NCBI RefSeq assembly: GCF_900459175.1
Contig: NZ_UHFA01000002.1
Coordinates: 1,674,001 to 1,738,000 of the forward strand
Direction of reading: 5' to 3'
Source: Streptococcus downei MFe28
GTDB taxonomy: Bacteria > Bacillota > Bacilli > Lactobacillales > Streptococcaceae
Length of the DNA stretch: 64,000 bases
Each line of letters starts with the position of its first letter. Position 1 is the stretch's first letter. Below the pieces are notes generated by a model. That model saw nothing but the letters and a program-made list of their open reading frames with translations. It was not told the origin of the DNA and did no database searches. The position numbers and the translations under genes were made by a program. Below, piece by piece: positions 59,981-64,000 of this stretch.

Positions 59981-60816
59981 TGAAAACCAAAAAACGTATC
60001 AATTTAAGTCTAACCTATATTTTGCTGATAATCCTATCCATTGTCTGGCTCTTCCCAATCTTTTGGGTAGTCTTGACCTCCTTCCGTGGCGAAGGGACGG
60101 CCTTTGTCAGCTACATTATTCCAAAAACTTTTACGCTAGATAACTATATCAAGCTCTTTAACAATGATTCCTTTCCTTTTGCTAGATGGTTCATGAACAC
60201 TTTGGTTGTTGCCATCTTCTCCTGTGTCATTTCGACCTTTATCACGGTGGCCATTGCCTATTCGCTCAGTCGGATTAAATTCAAGTACCGCAATGGCTTC
60301 TTGAAACTGGCCCTGGTTCTTAATATGTTCCCTGGCTTCATGTCCATGATTGCCATCTACTACATCCTCAAGGCCCTTGATTTGACGCAAACCTTGGCCG
60401 CTCTGGTACTGGTTTATTCAGCTGGAGCTGCCCTCGGCTTTTACATCGCCAAAGGTTTCTTCGATACCATTCCTTATTCCTTGGATGAATCAGCTATGAT
60501 TGATGGGGCAACCCGTAAGGACATCTTCTTTAAGATAACCCTGCCTCTGTCTAAGCCTATCATTGTCTATACGGCTCTGACTGCCTTTATCGCTCCTTGG
60601 ATGGACTTTATCTTTGCTAAGATTATCCTGGGCGATGCCACCGAAAAATACACCGTTGCTATCGGACTCTTTGCCATGTTGGAACAAGATACCATTAATG
60701 AATGGTTCAAGGCCTTCGCTGCTGGTTCCGTGATTATCGCTATCCCAATCACCCTCCTCTTCATGTATATGCAAAAGTACTACGTGGAAGGGATTACCAG
60801 CGGTTCGGTCAAATAA
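59980..60816 (+). CDS. malG: Maltodextrin ABC permease MalG
   Basis: 278 aa with six membrane helices. EAA loop ESAMIDGATRKDIFFKITLPLS. Pairs with MalF as the membrane channel of the importer. Translation is probably coupled through the TAATG overlap. A 173-bp gap with stem-loops (GTCAAGT...ACTTGAC; GAGTTCA...TTGAACTC) separates it from malK. Confidence 0.94.
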   Translation: MKTKKRINLSLTYILLIILSIVWLFPIFWVVLTSFRGEGTAFVSYIIPKTFTLDNYIKLFNNDSFPFARWFMNTLVVAIFSCVISTFITVAIAYSLSRIKFKYRNGFLKLALVLNMFPGFMSMIAIYYILKALDLTQTLAALVLVYSAGAALGFYIAKGFFDTIPYSLDESAMIDGATRKDIFFKITLPLSKPIIVYTALTAFIAPWMDFIFAKIILGDATEKYTVAIGLFAMLEQDTINEWFKAFAAGSVIIAIPITLLFMYMQKYYVEGITSGSVK

Positions 60817-60989
60817 AGATACAGAGCCGTCAAGTACCTCAAAGATCTTAGGAAACTTGACGAAGGTGATGAAACACCTAGGAAAGTTTATCTATTTTCA
60901 CAGAGGTGTAGGCGAGTTCAGTTTAACTTTCGTGTTTGTGAGTTTGTAGCTTGAACTCAATTCAGTGTATATTGTAAAAGGAAATAATT

Positions 60990-62126
60990 ATGACGACTTT
61001 AAAACTTGATAATATTTATAAAAAATATCCCAACAGCGACTACTACTCTGTTGAAGATTTCAATCTTGATATTCAGGACCAGGAATTTATTGTTTTCGTA
61101 GGACCTTCGGGCTGTGGTAAATCAACCACCCTGCGGATGATTGCCGGTCTGGAAGAAATCACCAAGGGAGAGCTTTATATTGACAATGTTCTGGTCAATG
61201 ACAAATCTCCTAAAGACCGTGATATTGCCATGGTTTTCCAAAACTACGCCCTCTATCCTCATATGACCGTCTTTGAAAACATGGCCTTTGGTCTGGAATT
61301 GCGCAAATACAAGAAAGACGACATTCGCAAACGGGTTGAGGAAGCCGCCGACATTCTCGGGCTGAAAGAATTGCTCAACCGTAAGCCGGCTGACCTCTCA
61401 GGTGGTCAACGGCAACGGGTTGCCATGGGACGGGCTATTGTCCGCGATGCCAAGGTCTTCCTCATGGACGAACCCCTGTCAAACCTAGATGCCAAGTTGC
61501 GGGTATCCATGCGGGCTGAAATTGCTAAACTTCACCGTCGGATTGGGGCAACCACCATCTACGTTACCCATGACCAAACTGAAGCCATGACCCTAGCTGA
61601 CCGGATTGTCATCATGTCAGCAACCAAAAACGAGGCTGGCACGGGTACTGTCGGTAAGGTTGAACAAATCGGAACACCGCAAGAGCTCTACAACAAGCCT
61701 GCTAATAAATTCGTTGCTGGCTTCATCGGCAGTCCAGCCATGAACTTCTTTGATGTCACCGTTAATCAGGACACCATCTCAGATGGCAAGGGCTTCGAAA
61801 TTGCTTTGACAGAAGGCCAAAAGAAACTTTTGGAAAGCAAGGGTTATATGGGGAAAGAAGTTACCTTCGGTATTCGTCCGGAAGACATTTCCTCAGCTGA
61901 AATTGCCCGGGCTACCTTCCCTTCTGCCGTCGTCGAGGCTACCGTAGAAATTTCCGAATTGCTAGGCAGCGACTCCGTGCTTTACTGTAAGACGGGTAAT
62001 CAAGAATTTGCTTCTCGGGTCAATGCCCGCGATTACCTGGCTCCAGGCCAGCACATCAACTTGACCTTCAATGTTGCTAAGGGACACTTCTTCGACAAGG
62101 AAACCACCGAACGCATTGAAGCTTAA
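60990..62126 (+). CDS. malK: Sugar ABC transporter ATPase, MalK/MsmK type
   Basis: 378 aa. Walker A GPSGCGKSTT, Q-loop FQNYALYPHM, signature LSGGQRQRVAMGRA, Walker B VFLMDEPLSNLD, switch His in VTHDQTEA. The C-terminal TOBE/OB domain (GIRPEDI) is the regulatory part. It energises MalFG. In streptococci MsmK can serve several sugar importers, so it may be shared; position here favours the maltodextrin role. Confidence 0.93.
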   Translation: MTTLKLDNIYKKYPNSDYYSVEDFNLDIQDQEFIVFVGPSGCGKSTTLRMIAGLEEITKGELYIDNVLVNDKSPKDRDIAMVFQNYALYPHMTVFENMAFGLELRKYKKDDIRKRVEEAADILGLKELLNRKPADLSGGQRQRVAMGRAIVRDAKVFLMDEPLSNLDAKLRVSMRAEIAKLHRRIGATTIYVTHDQTEAMTLADRIVIMSATKNEAGTGTVGKVEQIGTPQELYNKPANKFVAGFIGSPAMNFFDVTVNQDTISDGKGFEIALTEGQKKLLESKGYMGKEVTFGIRPEDISSAEIARATFPSAVVEATVEISELLGSDSVLYCKTGNQEFASRVNARDYLAPGQHINLTFNVAKGHFFDKETTERIEA

Positions 62127-62275
62127 CACTCATCATCCCAAGCTCCAAGGGCCTCTAGCTCTCGGGGTTTTTTACGGTCCTTCGAGAGGCACGAACGAAT
62201 GTGGCCCTTGATTCCTTGATTGACAAATTTTCGTTAAAATCATTCGGATTTCATCGTCATTCCCTTAAAACAGGC

Positions 62276-62304
62276 TTGACAGCATTCGGATTTTTCGCTA
62301 AACT
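62276..62304 (+). promoter_or_regulatory. Promoter of the glycine riboswitch transcript
   Basis: TTGACA (62276-62281), 17 bp, TAAACT (62299-62304), about 37 bp before the first aptamer. Confidence 0.65.
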
Positions 62305-62334
62305 AGTAACATATTTATCAATAACCGTTTGAAA

Positions 62335-62530
62335 TCATCAGGAGAGAAAAGACCAGGTCTTTCGCCGAAGGAGTAATGCTCTCAGGTTTCTAGCCATAGA
62401 ATAGGACTGATGATGGACGGACTTCTGGAGAGATTTTCTCTGTGCTGACCAAGCTGTTAAGTGCAGAGAGAACGCCGAAGGGGCAAGGTAGCCTAGACTA
62501 CTCAAACTCTCAGGCAAAAGGACAGAAATT
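62335..62530 (+). ncRNA. Tandem glycine riboswitch
   Basis: Aptamer 1 has GGAGAG (62341), CGCCGAAGGAG and CTCTCAGG. Aptamer 2 has GGAGAG (62427), CGCCGAAGGGGCAA and CTCTCAGGCAAAAGGACAG. A terminator follows at 62578. It controls the AGCS symporter downstream. Whether glycine turns the gene on (usual for gcv) or off cannot be read from the sequence. Confidence 0.95.
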
Positions 62531-62577
62531 CAGCCCACAACTGCCTAGACTTTTGTCGTGCTGTTTATAGTCTCCAT

Positions 62578-62606
62578 GGTCCAGACCTCAGCTAGTCTGG
62601 GCCTTT
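62578..62606 (+). terminator. Riboswitch expression-platform terminator
   Basis: GGTCCAGAC pairs with GTCTGGGCC, followed by TTTTAT, 55 bp upstream of the symporter start. Confidence 0.8.
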
Positions 62607-62661
62607 TATATTCCTCGATTCCATTGGTTGCTGATGATATTAATACTTTGGAGGATTAGTC

Positions 62662-64000
62662 ATGCTAGACTTTTTTACAAAAATTGACGATTTTGTTTGG
62701 GGACCACCCCTACTGGTTCTTCTAGTCGGAACAGGGATTTATTTGACCATTCGACTGGGACTCCTGCAGGTACTCCGCCTACCTAAGGCTTTTAAATTGA
62801 TTTTTGCAGAGGACAAAGGTGAAGGAGACATCTCCAGCTTTGCAGCTTTGGCTACGGCTTTAGCTGCCACCGTCGGAACTGGTAATATAGTTGGGGTGGC
62901 GACAGCCATTGGAACTGGCGGTCCCGGGGCCCTCTTTTGGATGTGGATGGCTGCCTTTTTCGGTATGGCTACCAAGTACGCCGAAGGTCTGCTGGCTATC
63001 AAGTACCGGACAAAGGATGACAATGGCCAAGTCTCCGGTGGACCCATGTATTACATCATCAATGGAATTACCGGCCGATTGAAAGTCATCGCCAAACCTC
63101 TGGCCTATTTCTTCGCCCTAGCTGGTATCTTAGTGGCTCTTCTGGGGATTGGGACTTTCTCTCAAGTTAATTCGATTACAGGGTCCTTGCAAAACAGCTT
63201 CAATTGGTCACCAAAAGTGGTCAGCATTATCATTGCCATTTTTGTCGCCATCATTGTCTTTGGAGGAATTCAATCCATCTCCAAGGTTTCAGAAAAAATC
63301 GTTCCTTTCATGGCAGGACTCTATATTCTGGCTGCCCTCAGTGTCATTGCAATTAACTATCAAAACCTTGTTCCAACCATTGTGGCCATCTTTAAATCAG
63401 CCTTCACACCGACAGCTGCTGTCGGTGGTTTCACAGGAGCTACGGTCATGCAGGCCATTCGCCTGGGGGTCGCTCGGGGAGTCTTCTCTAATGAATCTGG
63501 ACTGGGTTCTGCTCCTATTGCCGCTGCGGCTGCCAAGACCCACGAGCCAGTTGAACAAGGGCTGATCTCTATGACTGGCACTTTCATTGATACCATTATC
63601 ATCTGTACATTGACAGGCCTATCCATCCTGATTACGGGTCAATGGTCAGTCAAAGGCTTAGAGGGAGCAGCTGTCACCCAGTCAGCTTTCTCTTCAGTCT
63701 TTGGCAATATTGGTAGTTTGGTTCTGACCCTATCTTTGGCTCTTTTTGCCTTTACTACTATTCTTGGCTGGTCTTACTATGGCGAACGTTGCGTAGAATT
63801 TGTCTTTGGCACCAAGGGAATTACCATTTACCGCTGTATCTTTGTTTTCATGGTGGCCTTGGGAGGCTACCTGCAACTGCAGGTTATCTGGAAAATTGCC
63901 GATATTGTTAACGGTCTTATGGCCCTGCCAAACCTGATCGCACTCCTAGTGCTATCACCTATTATCATCAAGGAAACTAAATCCTATTTTAAGCGCATGG
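62662..64000 (+). CDS. AGCS family sodium/alanine(glycine) symporter (3' end outside window)
   Basis: Open from ATG 62662 (GGAGG upstream) to the right edge, 446 residues seen. AGCS motifs: SSFAALATALAATVGTGNIVGVATAI (sodium and substrate site) and FTGATVMQAIRLGVARGVFSNESGLGSAPIAAAAA. About ten membrane helices are visible. It imports alanine or glycine with sodium. The glycine riboswitch in the leader points to glycine as the relevant substrate. Confidence 0.94.
   Translation, partial: MLDFFTKIDDFVWGPPLLVLLVGTGIYLTIRLGLLQVLRLPKAFKLIFAEDKGEGDISSFAALATALAATVGTGNIVGVATAIGTGGPGALFWMWMAAFFGMATKYAEGLLAIKYRTKDDNGQVSGGPMYYIINGITGRLKVIAKPLAYFFALAGILVALLGIGTFSQVNSITGSLQNSFNWSPKVVSIIIAIFVAIIVFGGIQSISKVSEKIVPFMAGLYILAALSVIAINYQNLVPTIVAIFKSAFTPTAAVGGFTGATVMQAIRLGVARGVFSNESGLGSAPIAAAAAKTHEPVEQGLISMTGTFIDTIIICTLTGLSILITGQWSVKGLEGAAVTQSAFSSVFGNIGSLVLTLSLALFAFTTILGWSYYGERCVEFVFGTKGITIYRCIFVFMVALGGYLQLQVIWKIADIVNGLMALPNLIALLVLSPIIIKETKSYFKRM

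Overview
The window is a low-GC Gram-positive chromosome segment from a streptococcus. The evidence is the streptococcal F-ATPase gene order (c-a-b-delta-alpha-gamma-beta-epsilon), the murA-epuA-endA block, a preQ1-II riboswitch (known only from Streptococcaceae), YSIRK signal peptides with an LPxTG anchor, and the malXFGK and alsS-alsD loci. Two tandem alanine-rich surface proteins resembling GbpC/antigen I/II or dextran-binding lectins suggest the mutans group, perhaps the sobrinus/downei/criceti branch. The species is an inference. No rRNA, tRNA or CRISPR array was found.

Layout. 1-5.6 kb: two tandem wall-anchored repeat proteins (the first is cut by the window edge). 6-10.8 kb: T-box-controlled pheS, GNAT, pheT. 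11.1-20.8 kb: endA, epuA, murA, a DUF1146 gene and the complete ATP synthase operon, all on the minus strand. 21-24 kb: dgkB-like lipid kinase and ligA. 24.1-25.5 kb: a dead IS4-type element. 25.5-28.5 kb: preQ1-II/queT, three decaying paralogous membrane genes and a GtrA gene. 28.5-31.1 kb: alsS-alsD (acetoin pathway). 31.2-37 kb: a surface-protein remnant, TPR protein, AI-2E-family permease, mutX, lactonase, a TIM-barrel pseudogene and a small amphipathic protein. 37-45.3 kb: housekeeping and methionine genes (DAO oxidoreductase, ZIP transporter, Nif3, trmK, dnaD, metA, apt, cyclase, metY). 45.5-49.8 kb: an accessory scar with two IS982 copies, a nucleotidyltransferase, remains of excisionase and integrase, and a broken type III methylase. 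49.9-54 kb: Fic protein, pcrA and a hypothetical gene. 54-62.1 kb: maltodextrin locus (malR, GH13 glucosidase, malXFG, malK). 62.3-64 kb: tandem glycine riboswitch and an AGCS symporter that runs off the window.

How genes work together. metA carries Glu111, the residue linked to acetyl-CoA specificity, and metY is the matching O-acetylhomoserine sulfhydrylase. Both promoters have a 17-bp inverted-repeat box at nearly the same distance upstream of -35, so they look like one regulon. The mal locus has three LacI/CcpA-type operators between divergent promoters. alsS and alsD form a two-gene acetoin unit.

The most unusual signal is a family of short mobile repeats ending TACTC...GAGTA. Four copies are 101 bp and two are about 400 bp, and they resemble pneumococcal RUP. 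They are flanked by 3-bp TNA duplications. In the two cases where a copy interrupts a coding sequence, removing the element plus one 3-bp copy restores the reading frame. The long form is an array of six hairpins, and one copy sits between the pheST T-box and pheS.
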